A stretch of 64,000 nucleotides of DNA from contig CP046174.1 in assembly GCA_017161075.1 (NCBI GenBank), positions 3,906,001 to 3,970,000 of the forward strand. The letters run 5' to 3'. Below the pieces are notes generated by a model that was given only the letters and a program-made list of their open reading frames with translations, did not search any database and had not been told where the DNA came from. Below are positions 54,640 through 63,592 of the stretch, piece after piece (positions within the stretch are counted from its first letter, which is position 1; each line of letters starts with the position of its first letter). A program made the position numbers and the translations under genes. The stretch comes from Erysipelotrichaceae bacterium 66202529. GTDB lineage: Bacteria; Bacillota_I; Bacilli_A; Erysipelotrichales; Erysipelotrichaceae.

Positions 54640-54939
54640 TTACTTATTTATAGCGGCTGCCAGCCCATCTTCAATCTCTTTTGCGGACATTACATTTTTC
54701 AAACCAACGATTTTAGTCCCCCGTTTTTCCGCATCCGCAAACATACTTACAAAGTTCTTGGAGCACAGCACGATGTCATACTGGCCTGCGGCAGATTTTC
54801 CTTCTGACACCGCACAGTGACGAATTTCCTGGATATCCAGACCCATTTTTTTCGTTACCTTTTCCACGTTCAGCTTAATCATCATACTTGTGCCTGCCCC
54901 ATTTCCACAGCAGACCAGCAGTTTCAGTTTTCCAGCCAT
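54640..54939 (-). CDS. ulaB: PTS ascorbate-type IIB component
   Basis: 99 residues. P-loop-like phospho-Cys site LVCCGNGAGTSMM (Cys11), then VTKKMGLDIQEIRHCAVSEG. Accepts phosphate from IIA and passes it to L-ascorbate carried by IIC. Encoded between the IIC gene and the FG-GAP gene. Confidence 0.92.
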   Translation of the reverse strand: MAGKLKLLVCCGNGAGTSMMIKLNVEKVTKKMGLDIQEIRHCAVSEGKSAAGQYDIVLCSKNFVSMFADAEKRGTKIVGLKNVMSAKEIEDGLAAAINK

Positions 54940-54974
54940 TATTATCTCTCCTTTATGATTAGTTCAATTCTATT

Positions 54975-56447
54975 TTACGCCTTTTGCGCTTCTTTTTCTT
55001 TCATTTTTTCCAGATATTCGTCATAATCCTCAGTAATCAGGAAATACGTATCCGGATGCTTGCGGTATTGAAGCTGTGGAATCGCAAGCAGAATCAATAC
55101 GACGATGGCAACACCGAAATATCCAAGGAATTTCATGATGACGGTGAATAACGGCCATACGGTTGCCCAGTCAAACATTCCCAGATAACCGCCGTATGCC
55201 GCAAGACCGACACCTCCGGCAATCAGTGCTGAACCGAAAACCTGAATCAGTCCAGAAAGGAACGGGAACAGCATAGCTGCCTTGATACCGCCGCGGTTAT
55301 CCGCATAAATAGCAATTACTGCATTATCGAAGAAAACAGGCACAAATCCTGCAATAACAAGCGTCGGACTCTTCATCAGCAGCAGAATCATGATGGCAAG
55401 GAACTGCCCGAGTGCTCCCATCAGAAAGCCTACCGTTACTGCGTTGGCGCTTCCAAAGCCAAACACCGCTGCACAATCGATACCCGGAACAGCACCAGGC
55501 AGGAAGGTATTGGAAATACCCTGGAAGGAATTTGTCAGCTCGGTAACGAAGGTACGCACGCCCAGCTGCAGGATTGCCAGATAAACTGCGAAATTTAAGG
55601 ATGTGGTCATAATATAGAAGAAGAAATTATCTGCCGCCTTCATAAATTCCATGCTTACCAGATAATCCTTACCCAGTACAAGCAGAATCGCTCCGAAGAA
55701 TAGGAACATCAGAATAGAGGTTGCGACCATGTTTTCATTGAAGATGGACAGGAAGCCCGGGAATTTCAGATCATCCAGACGCTTTGTGGATTTTCCCTTC
55801 AGCTTATCTGCCAGCTTCGCAAAGATGGCAATACCGAACATCTGCTGATGAGCGATGGCAAAGCCTCCACCCTCGGTCAGCTCCTGCGTGATTTCTACGG
55901 TTAGGTTGGAACCAACGGCCCAGTATAAGCCCAGAATCAGACCCATGATAATCAGAATTGGTGTATCTCCCAGCTTTGGAAAGCAGAAGAGAATCAGCCA
56001 GAATGCAGTAGATGCCTGCTGCATCTGTACATGTCCTGTTGTAAATACAGCGCGCATTTTTGTCCATTTTTTCAAACGAACGAGCAGTAAATTCATGATA
56101 AATGCAATCAACAGCAGCAGCATAACCTGTGAAAAGGTTCTGCCAAAGCGTTCCCCAAGTCCCGCTGTAACTGCATTTTGTCCAAAATACGGATCAATGA
56201 CCATCGCATCCAGATTGAATCGGTCCTTCAGCCCAACCAGAATCGGACGGAAGTTGTTGACCAGTCCTCCGGAACCGACTGCCAAAATCATATAACCGAC
56301 TGTTGCTTTGATAAAACCGGCGAATGCTTCATATAATGGTTTCTTCAGCAGCAGATATCCGACAAGTACCATGACACCGATAAAATATGCCGGCTGTGTC
56401 AGAATATTGGTCGCGAAGAAACTCCAGATACTCATTAAAAAGTCCAT
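54975..56447 (-). CDS. ulaA: PTS ascorbate-type IIC permease
   Basis: 490 residues with about eleven TM segments; the SgaT/UlaA family is recognisable by LVKKPLYEAFAGFIKATVGY-like VGYLLLKKPLYEAFAGFIKA, then AVGSGGLVNNFRPI, and PVFFDNAVIAIYADNRGG near 390. Carries ascorbate or a related acid across the membrane with phosphorylation by IIB. Full length. Confidence 0.94.
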   Translation of the reverse strand: MDFLMSIWSFFATNILTQPAYFIGVMVLVGYLLLKKPLYEAFAGFIKATVGYMILAVGSGGLVNNFRPILVGLKDRFNLDAMVIDPYFGQNAVTAGLGERFGRTFSQVMLLLLIAFIMNLLLVRLKKWTKMRAVFTTGHVQMQQASTAFWLILFCFPKLGDTPILIIMGLILGLYWAVGSNLTVEITQELTEGGGFAIAHQQMFGIAIFAKLADKLKGKSTKRLDDLKFPGFLSIFNENMVATSILMFLFFGAILLVLGKDYLVSMEFMKAADNFFFYIMTTSLNFAVYLAILQLGVRTFVTELTNSFQGISNTFLPGAVPGIDCAAVFGFGSANAVTVGFLMGALGQFLAIMILLLMKSPTLVIAGFVPVFFDNAVIAIYADNRGGIKAAMLFPFLSGLIQVFGSALIAGGVGLAAYGGYLGMFDWATVWPLFTVIMKFLGYFGVAIVVLILLAIPQLQYRKHPDTYFLITEDYDEYLEKMKEKEAQKA

Positions 56448-56473
56448 AAAGTTTTCCCTCTCTTTATATTGGT

Positions 56474-56929
56474 TTAAGCTTCGTATTCCTGTGCCGCCTG
56501 TCTCAGCTCCTCTGCTGTATGCGCTTTCAGCAATGCATTGACAAGCTCCTCGTTCATCAATGCATCCATAAGCTGCTGGATGTTTTGCAGATGCTGTTCA
56601 TGATCAACAGCGGCTAGGGAGAAAAACAGTCTTGCCTTCTTGTCCGGATCGGTTGGATCAAAGTCCACCGGCTTCTCCACCTTCATGAAGGAGATAGCGG
56701 TACCGTTACAGCCCTTCGCTCCTTCTGTGGAATGCGGCATTGCGATATCCGGAACAATAACGATATAAGGGCCGTATGTGTTCACACAGTCTATAACCGC
56801 CTGCACATAGATATCCTCTACTATCCCGTTTTCCAACAGCGGCCGATAGCTGGCACGGATCGCATCCTGCCAGTTATCAAAGCGCTGTTCAAAGGAATAG
56901 TAGCCTTTCTCAATAATTTCCTTCAGCAT
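56474..56929 (-). CDS. ulaC: PTS ascorbate/mannitol-type IIA component
   Basis: 151 residues of the EIIA-Man/Fru (PTS_EIIA_2) family. Phospho-His66 in VPDIAMPHSTEGAKG, followed by AISFMKVEKPVDFDPTDP. Takes phosphate from HPr. Starts 12 bases after ulaG. Confidence 0.93.
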   Translation of the reverse strand: MLKEIIEKGYYSFEQRFDNWQDAIRASYRPLLENGIVEDIYVQAVIDCVNTYGPYIVIVPDIAMPHSTEGAKGCNGTAISFMKVEKPVDFDPTDPDKKARLFFSLAAVDHEQHLQNIQQLMDALMNEELVNALLKAHTAEELRQAAQEYEA

Positions 56930-56941
56930 ACCCTTTTCCTC

Positions 56942-58000
56942 CTATAAAATAGAGCGGAATGGAACATTCGGTTCATCCGTAAAGCAATCCTCAAAGCCCC
57001 TGCGGTAATGAAACTGACGCTTGTTCTGATCGGTAGGCCATACATATTTTCCACCGACATCCCAGATAAACGGATGGAATTTGTAATCCAGAACATCCTT
57101 CTTATATTCATACAGCATATTGATTTCCTGCGGGTCTGCCTTGAAGTTCGTCCACACATCATAATGGAACGGAATCACAACCTTGCAATTCAGCGCTTCC
57201 GCCATACGCAGGATATCCACACTTGTCATTTTATCCTGATTTCCAGCCGGATTTTCACCATAGGAGCCAAGGGCAACATCAATATCATAGTCCTTACCAT
57301 GCTTTGCATAATATGTGGAGTAATGAGAATCTCCGCTGTGGTAAACGCTACCTGCCGGTGTCTTGATGATATAGTTGACTGCCTTTTCATCCATATCGGT
57401 AGGACACTTTCCGCGTACATCCTCATCATTTGTGACCAGACAGGTACGATCGAAGCTGTCTACGACAATGATTTCCGTATCCTTAATTTTCACCACATCC
57501 CCCGGCTTCACCACCTGGCAGCGTTCTTTTGGAACACCGTAGCTCAGCCACTTTTCCACACTTTTCAAAGGACCGATAAACGGTACCTCAGCATCGCAGT
57601 TTTTCAGAACCGCCGATGCATAGAACGGATCGATGTGATCGTTATGATAATGCGTGGATAATACGGCATCCACCTGTGTTACTGCGAAGGGATCGTATAC
57701 GATCGGTGCTGCGCGCAGATTGGGCTGGGTCATTCTTCCGCCTGTCATATTGCGCATCTGATGGAATTTCGCCATCTCTTTAGTTTTCTTTGTCCGCTTC
57801 CCGTTTCCAAACCATAAATCAATGGAAATATTTGTATTGTTTTCGGTCTTGATCCATAACCCGGTACAACCGATCCACCACATGGCGAAGGTACCCTTTT
57901 CAACGATTTCCTCGTCGATTTCCTCGTTCAGCCAGGTTCCCCATTCAGGAAAGGCTCCCAGAATCCAGGACTCTCTGGTAATTTCATCTACTTGACTCAT
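56942..58000 (-). CDS. ulaG: L-ascorbate-6-phosphate lactonase
   Basis: 352 residues from [23 protein letters not shown] stands upstream, and an earlier in-frame start at 58075 is unlikely. Metallo-beta-lactamase fold with HYHNDH (117-122) and [32 protein letters not shown] at the start is diagnostic of UlaG. Opens L-ascorbate-6-P to 3-keto-L-gulonate-6-P. First gene of the operon here. Confidence 0.95.
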   Translation of the reverse strand: MSQVDEITRESWILGAFPEWGTWLNEEIDEEIVEKGTFAMWWIGCTGLWIKTENNTNISIDLWFGNGKRTKKTKEMAKFHQMRNMTGGRMTQPNLRAAPIVYDPFAVTQVDAVLSTHYHNDHIDPFYASAVLKNCDAEVPFIGPLKSVEKWLSYGVPKERCQVVKPGDVVKIKDTEIIVVDSFDRTCLVTNDEDVRGKCPTDMDEKAVNYIIKTPAGSVYHSGDSHYSTYYAKHGKDYDIDVALGSYGENPAGNQDKMTSVDILRMAEALNCKVVIPFHYDVWTNFKADPQEINMLYEYKKDVLDYKFHPFIWDVGGKYVWPTDQNKRQFHYRRGFEDCFTDEPNVPFRSIL

Positions 58001-58087
58001 TGCATATTCCTCCAGTTTCTTGTTGAGCGCGCCGCTTGTTTTTGTACACCCATATGATAAACATTCCATGAACAATTAGCAATAGCT

Positions 58088-58108
58088 TTTTATGAACAAT
58101 TCATAAAA
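58088..58108. promoter_or_regulatory. ula operator 1
   Basis: Perfect inverted repeat TTTTATGAA-CAA-TTCATAAAA, about 90 bases before ulaG. Its half-sites recur at 58171-58180 and 58197-58206. Confidence 0.75.
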
Positions 58109-58170
58109 TATATGATTGATTTTAAAAATGTGTGCGATTACAATTCGTATAACTACATTTAAACGAATTA

Positions 58171-58216
58171 TTTTATGAATTATATGATTGACAATGATTC
58201 ATAAAAGACATATAAT
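58171..58216 (+). promoter_or_regulatory. Consensus promoter with ula operator 2
   Basis: TTGACA (58188-58193), 17 bases, TATAAT (58211-58216): both boxes perfect. Operator halves TTTTATGAAT (58171-58180) and ATTCATAAAA (58197-58206) flank the -35 and fill the spacer, so repressor binding would block the TPR-deoR transcript and probably the divergent ula operon. Confidence 0.82.
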
Positions 58217-58241
58217 GTGCATGTAAAAGAGGTGCAGACAT

Positions 58242-59039
58242 ATGAAAAAGGGATTATCAAGACTCACATTCAGTGATACCACTCGCCGTATCATCACATT
58301 TATCATTTATATTTTTTTTACCGTATATACCGTATATAAGCTGATACAGGAGCCAAGCATGGAAGGAAGGATTTGCTATGGCATACTTCTGATCGTTTTT
58401 ATGGGTGTGGCACTATGGGCCGAATATCTGCGTATGCTATATCAGAAAATGATACGTGCGCTGAATATGGATTGTGATGCAGGTCTTGCGAAACACTATT
58501 ATAACATATTAAAAAAACGTGATTTCATGAAAAGCTACCGAACAACGCAGTTGATTTTCGATACCCTGTATTATCAGGATATCGGAAAGCCGCAGGAATG
58601 CATAGCACTGCTGGAAGATAATGAAAAAGCCTTTCGTTCCTCTCTCGATTATCTTCTGATCCGGAATTTCACGTATTTCTATTCTTATTATAAGCTGGGG
58701 AACCGCAGTAAGGTGAAAGCGTGGTATCCAAAGGTCATGCAGCTGAAGGATGCCAAGGTAAAGGGAAATAAGGTCTCTCCCTTATATAACTGGGAGTTTA
58801 TCGAAGCGATCTATTTGTATAGCATGAAGGAGTATAAAAAGAGTCTGGCGATGTTTAAGCAGATCGATACCAGAAATATGAATAACCGGGAGCTGGCGCA
58901 ATATTATACGGAATTTGGAAAAGTATACAAAGAATTGAATGATAAGGAAAATGCAGTTATAATGTTTACAAAGGCTATGGAAACAGGGAAACAGCTTTCC
59001 AGCAGCCGGGAGGCGAGTGCATGCTTCCATCGTTTATAA
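58242..59039 (+). CDS. Membrane-anchored TPR-like protein
   Basis: 265 residues. Two TM helices near the N-terminus (about 17-33 and 42-62), then a helical cytoplasmic domain with tetratricopeptide-like units (YNILKKRDFMKSYRTTQLIF; YLYSMKEYKKSLAMFKQIDT; YTEFGKVYKELNDKENAVIM). GAGGTG precedes the ATG. Co-transcribed with the DeoR gene 19 bases on. Role in ascorbate control or transport is unknown. Confidence 0.75.
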   Translation: MKKGLSRLTFSDTTRRIITFIIYIFFTVYTVYKLIQEPSMEGRICYGILLIVFMGVALWAEYLRMLYQKMIRALNMDCDAGLAKHYYNILKKRDFMKSYRTTQLIFDTLYYQDIGKPQECIALLEDNEKAFRSSLDYLLIRNFTYFYSYYKLGNRSKVKAWYPKVMQLKDAKVKGNKVSPLYNWEFIEAIYLYSMKEYKKSLAMFKQIDTRNMNNRELAQYYTEFGKVYKELNDKENAVIMFTKAMETGKQLSSSREASACFHRL

Positions 59040-59058
59040 ATGAAACAGGGGATGCGAT

Positions 59059-59862
59059 ATGAAAATGAATAAGGCGGTCGTGGATGCACGACGCAACAAG
59101 ATCATGCAGAAAATTCAAAGTCAGGGAAAGGCGGCGGTGGATGAGCTGGCGGAGGAGCTTCAGGTATCTCCGCTGACCATACGCCGGGATTTGCAGTATT
59201 GGGAGGAAATGGGGGCTGTAGAACGCTATTACGGTGGTGCCAAGCTGATTCAGCATTTTGTGGATAATGATGATCCAAAGCTGTCCAACGAGCAGTACAA
59301 GCATGCGATCGCAAAGTATGCCGCACAGTATGTAAAGGATGGCGATACGATTTTTATCAATACCAGCTCAACAGCACTGCTTGTTCTTAAATATATAAAA
59401 AATAAGCGCGTTACGGTTATCACCAATAACGGCAAAGCGATTTTTATGGATCATGATCCCATGGTCAGCATCTGTCTGAGCGGCGGGGAGCTGCGTATTC
59501 CGAAGGAAAGCATGGTTGGTGATTTCGCCTTGAACAATCTGAACAAGGTATCTGCGACAAAGGCATTTCTTGGCTGCAGCGGATTCAGTGTGGCAAGCGG
59601 TATGACAACGGCGATTCTGCAGGAGGTTGCGATCAATGAGGTGATGATTACGCGCTGTATCGGAGAAACCTTCATTCTGGCAGACCATACGAAAATCGGT
59701 ACCAATCACAGCTTTATCAGTGGAATGATTCAATCCTTTGACTATCTGATTACCGATCATCTTGCGGATGAGGAGGAATTGCTGGCGATTCAGGATGCCG
59801 GTGTAAAAACAGTTACACTGGATCCGATTACGCACATACCGGGAGAAATTATGAAACAGTAG
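59059..59862 (+). CDS. DeoR-family regulator, UlaR-like
   Basis: 267 residues. N-terminal HTH KAAVDELAEELQVSPLTIRRDLQYWEEM, C-terminal DeoRC domain with DTIFINTSSTALLVL, VITNNGKAI and LADHTKIGTNHSF. Located divergently from the ula operon with TTTATGAA/TTCATAAA repeats between them, so it probably represses ula genes and its own transcript until an ascorbate-derived phosphate appears. Confidence 0.9.
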   Translation: MKMNKAVVDARRNKIMQKIQSQGKAAVDELAEELQVSPLTIRRDLQYWEEMGAVERYYGGAKLIQHFVDNDDPKLSNEQYKHAIAKYAAQYVKDGDTIFINTSSTALLVLKYIKNKRVTVITNNGKAIFMDHDPMVSICLSGGELRIPKESMVGDFALNNLNKVSATKAFLGCSGFSVASGMTTAILQEVAINEVMITRCIGETFILADHTKIGTNHSFISGMIQSFDYLITDHLADEEELLAIQDAGVKTVTLDPITHIPGEIMKQ

Positions 59863-60574
59863 CGAATCCATGCAAAGTATTCTAGGCATTATGTCAATAT
59901 CAAAAAGCATCTGTTATCACACGCGTTATTTCTTCTATATATGCGATAATAAGGGCTATCTGCGTATTCTTTTTCGAATAAATGTCCCCTGTTTATCATA
60001 TCTATTTTGTTTTTATTCCCTGATAGATGCTATGCATAATAAAGTTTTACAAAAAAAGGTTTACAAAAAATGTTTACAAAGAACGATGTACAAAGAGATG
60101 TATATCAAATAAATCTACATTAGATAAATCTATGCTATCTATACTAATTAAATTCATACGAGCTAAATCTATACTAACTGCATACACCTATATTAAATGA
60201 AGGTATACCGAATAGTTATACAAAAGTGAAATCAACAGGGACACTGTATGTATTGATTTCTGTTTGTAGTAAGATAAAGATTTACTGATGTGCGTAGTTT
60301 TACGCATGTACACATCCTGAGGGTTTCAGAACGATTCTTAATAAACGCTTTATCAAAGACGAATCATGCAAACACTGAAATAAATTTGATACTTATTGAT
60401 TTTCAGCCCTGAGCCTTCATCATGTTCCTATCATGGCAATTACAGCCATTGCAAATGAAATGCCGGAAGCTGCTGCTTCTGGTTTTTAACATATTCACAT
60501 CCAAAATAAACCTTTGACCTTCTATTGTGATAGTCTCTTTAACAGCCTTTTGAAATCTTCCTTCAGGCTTCTTC
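59863..60574. other. Intergenic, short AT-rich repeats only
   Basis: Over 700 bases without a supportable gene. Around 60048-60190 there are loose repeats of TTTACAAA and of AAATCTA. A hairpin CCGGAAGC-TGCT-GCTTCTGG with five T residues (60463-60487) is a possible plus-strand terminator. Confidence 0.5.
60463..60487 (+). terminator. Possible terminator
   Basis: CCGGAAGC pairs with GCTTCTGG (one G-T pair) around TGCT and is followed by TTTTT. No nearby plus-strand gene ends here; the DeoR stop is 600 bases upstream. Confidence 0.5.
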
Positions 60575-60626
60575 TTGACGAATCATTAGAAACCGCCTAT
60601 AATGACTATATTAACAAAAACAGTCA
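60575..60626 (+). promoter_or_regulatory. TetR gene promoter and operator
   Basis: TTGACG (60575-60580), 17 bases, TATAAT (60598-60603), followed by TGACT-N14-AGTCA (60603-60626). The same TGACT-N14-AGTCA occurs at 61262-61285 before the ABC genes. Confidence 0.75.
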
Positions 60627-60641
60627 AAAAGAGGTGATACT

Positions 60642-61226
60642 ATGCCGAAATGCTACTCTCCACAGGAACGTGATTACATTCGCAAACGCCTGAAGGAGGA
60701 GGCAGCTTCCTGTCTGATGCAATACGGTGTTCGTAAAACTACGGTGGATGAGCTGGTACAGCGTGTCAATATTCCCAAAGGAACGTTTTATCTTTTCTAT
60801 AAAACAAAGGAGCTTTTGCTGTTTGAGGTCATTCTAGAACAGCATGACCAGATGGAAAAGACTATGATGCAGAAAATCAGCAGGCTTGATCCAAAGCATA
60901 TGGATTGTGAAGCGCTGACTACGATGCTGTTTCAATTTTACAAAATGGCGGAGAAGCTGCCGATTCTGTTGAATCCCAGGGAAGTTGAACTGCTGGCGCG
61001 TAAGCTCCCTGCGGAAATACTGGCACAGCACATGGGGCATGACACTGATATGATTGAACAGCTACTAAAACGCTTTCCTTTAAAAAATCACAATCCGCAA
61101 TCATTAAGCGCCGCCTTTCGTGCCATTTATATGGCAACTCTTCATGAAAAGGAAATCGGAAGTGAGCATTATGATGAAGCATTAAAGCTATTGATTCGCG
61201 GTCTGGTATTACAGATATTACCCTGA
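60642..61226 (+). CDS. TetR-family regulator of the adjacent ABC exporter
   Basis: 194 residues; AAAGAGGTG precedes the ATG. HTH: TTVDELVQRVNIPKGTFYLFYKTKELLLFEVI. The C-terminal domain is unlike named subfamilies. Its operator-like repeat is present both after its own -10 and before the ABC operon, so it is likely an autoregulated repressor of the exporter. Confidence 0.88.
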   Translation: MPKCYSPQERDYIRKRLKEEAASCLMQYGVRKTTVDELVQRVNIPKGTFYLFYKTKELLLFEVILEQHDQMEKTMMQKISRLDPKHMDCEALTTMLFQFYKMAEKLPILLNPREVELLARKLPAEILAQHMGHDTDMIEQLLKRFPLKNHNPQSLSAAFRAIYMATLHEKEIGSEHYDEALKLLIRGLVLQILP

Positions 61227-61260
61227 TCCGGCGTTTTGCCGGATATCGTTAGCATCTGTT

Positions 61261-61286
61261 TTGACTATTCAAACTACTATAGTCAA
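61261..61286 (+). promoter_or_regulatory. TetR-type operator before the ABC exporter
   Basis: TTGACTAT (61261-61268) and ATAGTCAA (61279-61286) form an 8-base inverted repeat. Spacing of the TGACT/AGTCA halves (14 bases) equals that in the TetR promoter. Confidence 0.75.
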
Positions 61287-61309
61287 TTAGTAAAAAAGGA
61301 GGATATTAT

Positions 61310-62155
61310 ATGATTAACGTAGAGCATCTGAGCTTTCGGTACACAAAGGAAGCATTTATTGAAGATATGAATTTTCATGTACACCGTGGTGAGATTTTCG
61401 GCTTTCTGGGTCCCAGTGGTGCCGGAAAAAGTACCTTACAGAAGATTCTTATAGGCCTGCTTCCAGGCTACAGCGGCTCTGTGCGGGTAAACGGGGTAGA
61501 ATGCCGAAAGCACAACAAAGAATTTTATGAATCCATCGGTGTGGATTTTGAATTTTCCACATTGTATGAGAAGCTCAGTGCCAGAGAAAACCTGAACTTT
61601 TTTGCCTCTCTTTATAAAAACCACACCTGTGATATTGATGAGCTTTTGGATTCTGTCGGTCTTTTGCAGGATGGTGACAAGAAAATTTCCAGCTACTCTA
61701 AGGGAATGAAATCCCGCTGCAATTTCATTAAGGCATTGCTGCATGATCCTGCTCTGCTCTGCCTGGATGAGCCTACAAGCGGACTGGATCCGGCAAACAG
61801 CAGACTGATGAAGGATCGCATTCTGACAGAAAAACGTAAGGGAAAAACAATTCTACTCACCACACACAATATGGAGGATGCCACAGAATTATGCGATCGA
61901 GTTGCGTTTATTGTGAACGGGCATATCTGTGCACTGGATACACCGCATAATCTTATCATGTCCAGGGGTGCAGGGCGAATCACATATACATGGGAGGAAA
62001 ACGGAGAACAACAGGCGGTATGCCCTATGGATGCATTGTCCACCGACATAAAGCTGCAGCAGCTGATAGCCAATAACCGGCTGCTGTCCATACACAGCAG
62101 TGAACCAACACTGAATGATATTTTTCTGGATATCACCGGGAGGACGCTGGTATGA
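61310..62155 (+). CDS. ABC exporter ATP-binding protein
   Basis: 281 residues; AAAGGAGG precedes the ATG. Walker A GPSGAGKST, signature YSKGMKSR, Walker B LLCLDEPTSGLD and H-loop LTTHNM. DrrA/CcmA-type multidrug or fluoroquinolone-export group. Overlaps the first permease by 4 bases. Confidence 0.92.
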   Translation: MINVEHLSFRYTKEAFIEDMNFHVHRGEIFGFLGPSGAGKSTLQKILIGLLPGYSGSVRVNGVECRKHNKEFYESIGVDFEFSTLYEKLSARENLNFFASLYKNHTCDIDELLDSVGLLQDGDKKISSYSKGMKSRCNFIKALLHDPALLCLDEPTSGLDPANSRLMKDRILTEKRKGKTILLTTHNMEDATELCDRVAFIVNGHICALDTPHNLIMSRGAGRITYTWEENGEQQAVCPMDALSTDIKLQQLIANNRLLSIHSSEPTLNDIFLDITGRTLV

Positions 62156-62829
62156 GAATTTCTGCATTGATACGGGAAGATATACGTCTACAGCTGCGCC
62201 ATGGCTTTTATGCCTTGTATACTATTCTAACAATCTTTTATATCCTTCTGTTATCTGCTGTACCAGCAGCCTGGAATCACATCGTCGCAGCCTTCGCTAT
62301 CTTTTTTGATCCTGCCACCATGGGACTGTTTTTCATGGGGGCTATGATGTTATTTGAACGAAATCAGCGTATTCATCAGGCACTTGCTGTTTCTCCTGTT
62401 TCACCAAATGAATATATATGTGGAAAGCTTGCTTCCTTTGGACTGATTTCCCTGCTGGTTGCGGCTGTTCTGGCGTTGTTCTCCCATAGTTTACTGCTTC
62501 CGGTTTTAGCCGGGACATTACTGGCCTCCTTTATGTTTACTCTGCTCGGTATCATTGCAGCCTCGCACATAAAAAGCCTGAATCAGTTTCTATTGCTCAG
62601 TGTGCCATTGGAAAGTATCTGTTATATCCCTCTGCTTGCCTATCTCTTAGGCTATATGCAAAACAGTCTTTCCCTGTTTCCAACTTCTGTCTGTATGGAT
62701 TTAATTTTAAACAAGCCGATATCTGCTTTCGGTATCATCCTTGCTTTTGCTGTATTGCTTCTCTTATTTGTTGCTGCCAGGCGAAGTCTGGAAGCCATGT
62801 GGAAAAAGGAAGAGGGGGCAAAACTATGA
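62152..62829 (+). CDS. ABC exporter permease 1
   Basis: 225 residues with about six TM segments (ABC-2 type): MRISALIREDIRLQLRHGFY, then FDPATMGLFFMGAMMLFERN and QALAVSPVSPNEYICGKL. The QALAVSPVSP...Y...K loop resembles permeases annotated as fluoroquinolone export subunits. Co-translated with both neighbours by 4-base overlaps. Confidence 0.83.
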   Translation: MRISALIREDIRLQLRHGFYALYTILTIFYILLLSAVPAAWNHIVAAFAIFFDPATMGLFFMGAMMLFERNQRIHQALAVSPVSPNEYICGKLASFGLISLLVAAVLALFSHSLLLPVLAGTLLASFMFTLLGIIAASHIKSLNQFLLLSVPLESICYIPLLAYLLGYMQNSLSLFPTSVCMDLILNKPISAFGIILAFAVLLLLFVAARRSLEAMWKKEEGAKL

Positions 62830-63548
62830 AAGCGATATATCTTAGCTTTTTGCATCTGTTACGGTTTATCCATCGCGATATGATGCTGCTGGTCGTTCTG
62901 TTCGCTCCGCTTCTTGGCATGCTATGCTATCGCTTTCTGATTCCTGCATTGGAGCTATTTCTATGTGATATGCTGCAACAGCCCGCTGTAATTGTCCCAT
63001 TTTACCCGCTTCTGAATATCTTTTTCTGTATGCTTGCTCCGGCGATGTTCTGCTTTGCAGCCGCTATGATTTTGCTGGAGGAGCGCGATGAGCATACCGC
63101 CGGCTATCTTATGATTACACCGCTACAGCGCCGTGGATATTTGGCCTCCAGATTGCTGCTGCCTGCCATTGTTGCCTGTATCTATACCTGCATCCTGCTG
63201 CCCTATGCTGCACTGAGCAAATTATCATTTCTTGAAATTCTGCTATATGCAATAACAGGAGCTCTTCAGGGTCTGATTTCGGCAATGCTTACGATTTCAT
63301 GTTCTTCCAATAAGCTGGAAGGAATGGCAATTACAAAGCTTTCCTCCCTTTTCATACTGGCCTCTGCCGCTCCATGGTTTCTGCATGATGCGATACAATA
63401 TCTGCTTTCCCTCTTTCCTTCCTTCTGGCTGGGAAAAGCTGTTGCGGAAAGCAATCTATTCTTCCTGTTTCCCTCCTTTTTCACAGCGCTGTTATGGATG
63501 CTTGCTCTGTGGAAAAAATTTCAGCGTACGATTTCCGGGCTTCTATAG
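62826..63548 (+). CDS. ABC exporter permease 2
   Basis: About 240 residues from MKAIYLSFLHLLRFIHRDMM, overlapping the previous stop as ATGA. About six TM segments; MILLEERDEHTAGYLMITPL is the coupling loop typical of ABC-2 permeases. Forms the membrane part with permease 1. The exported compound is unknown. Confidence 0.83.
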   Translation: MKAIYLSFLHLLRFIHRDMMLLVVLFAPLLGMLCYRFLIPALELFLCDMLQQPAVIVPFYPLLNIFFCMLAPAMFCFAAAMILLEERDEHTAGYLMITPLQRRGYLASRLLLPAIVACIYTCILLPYAALSKLSFLEILLYAITGALQGLISAMLTISCSSNKLEGMAITKLSSLFILASAAPWFLHDAIQYLLSLFPSFWLGKAVAESNLFFLFPSFFTALLWMLALWKKFQRTISGLL

Positions 63549-63592
63549 CTGTCTTTTATTTACTTTTTTCCCAGATATGATATGATGTTTCC

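Noticed and set aside
59863..60574. Search for a small RNA or gene in the long spacer after the DeoR gene
   Set aside because: Only loose AT-rich repeats and one modest hairpin; no promoter-to-terminator unit could be built.
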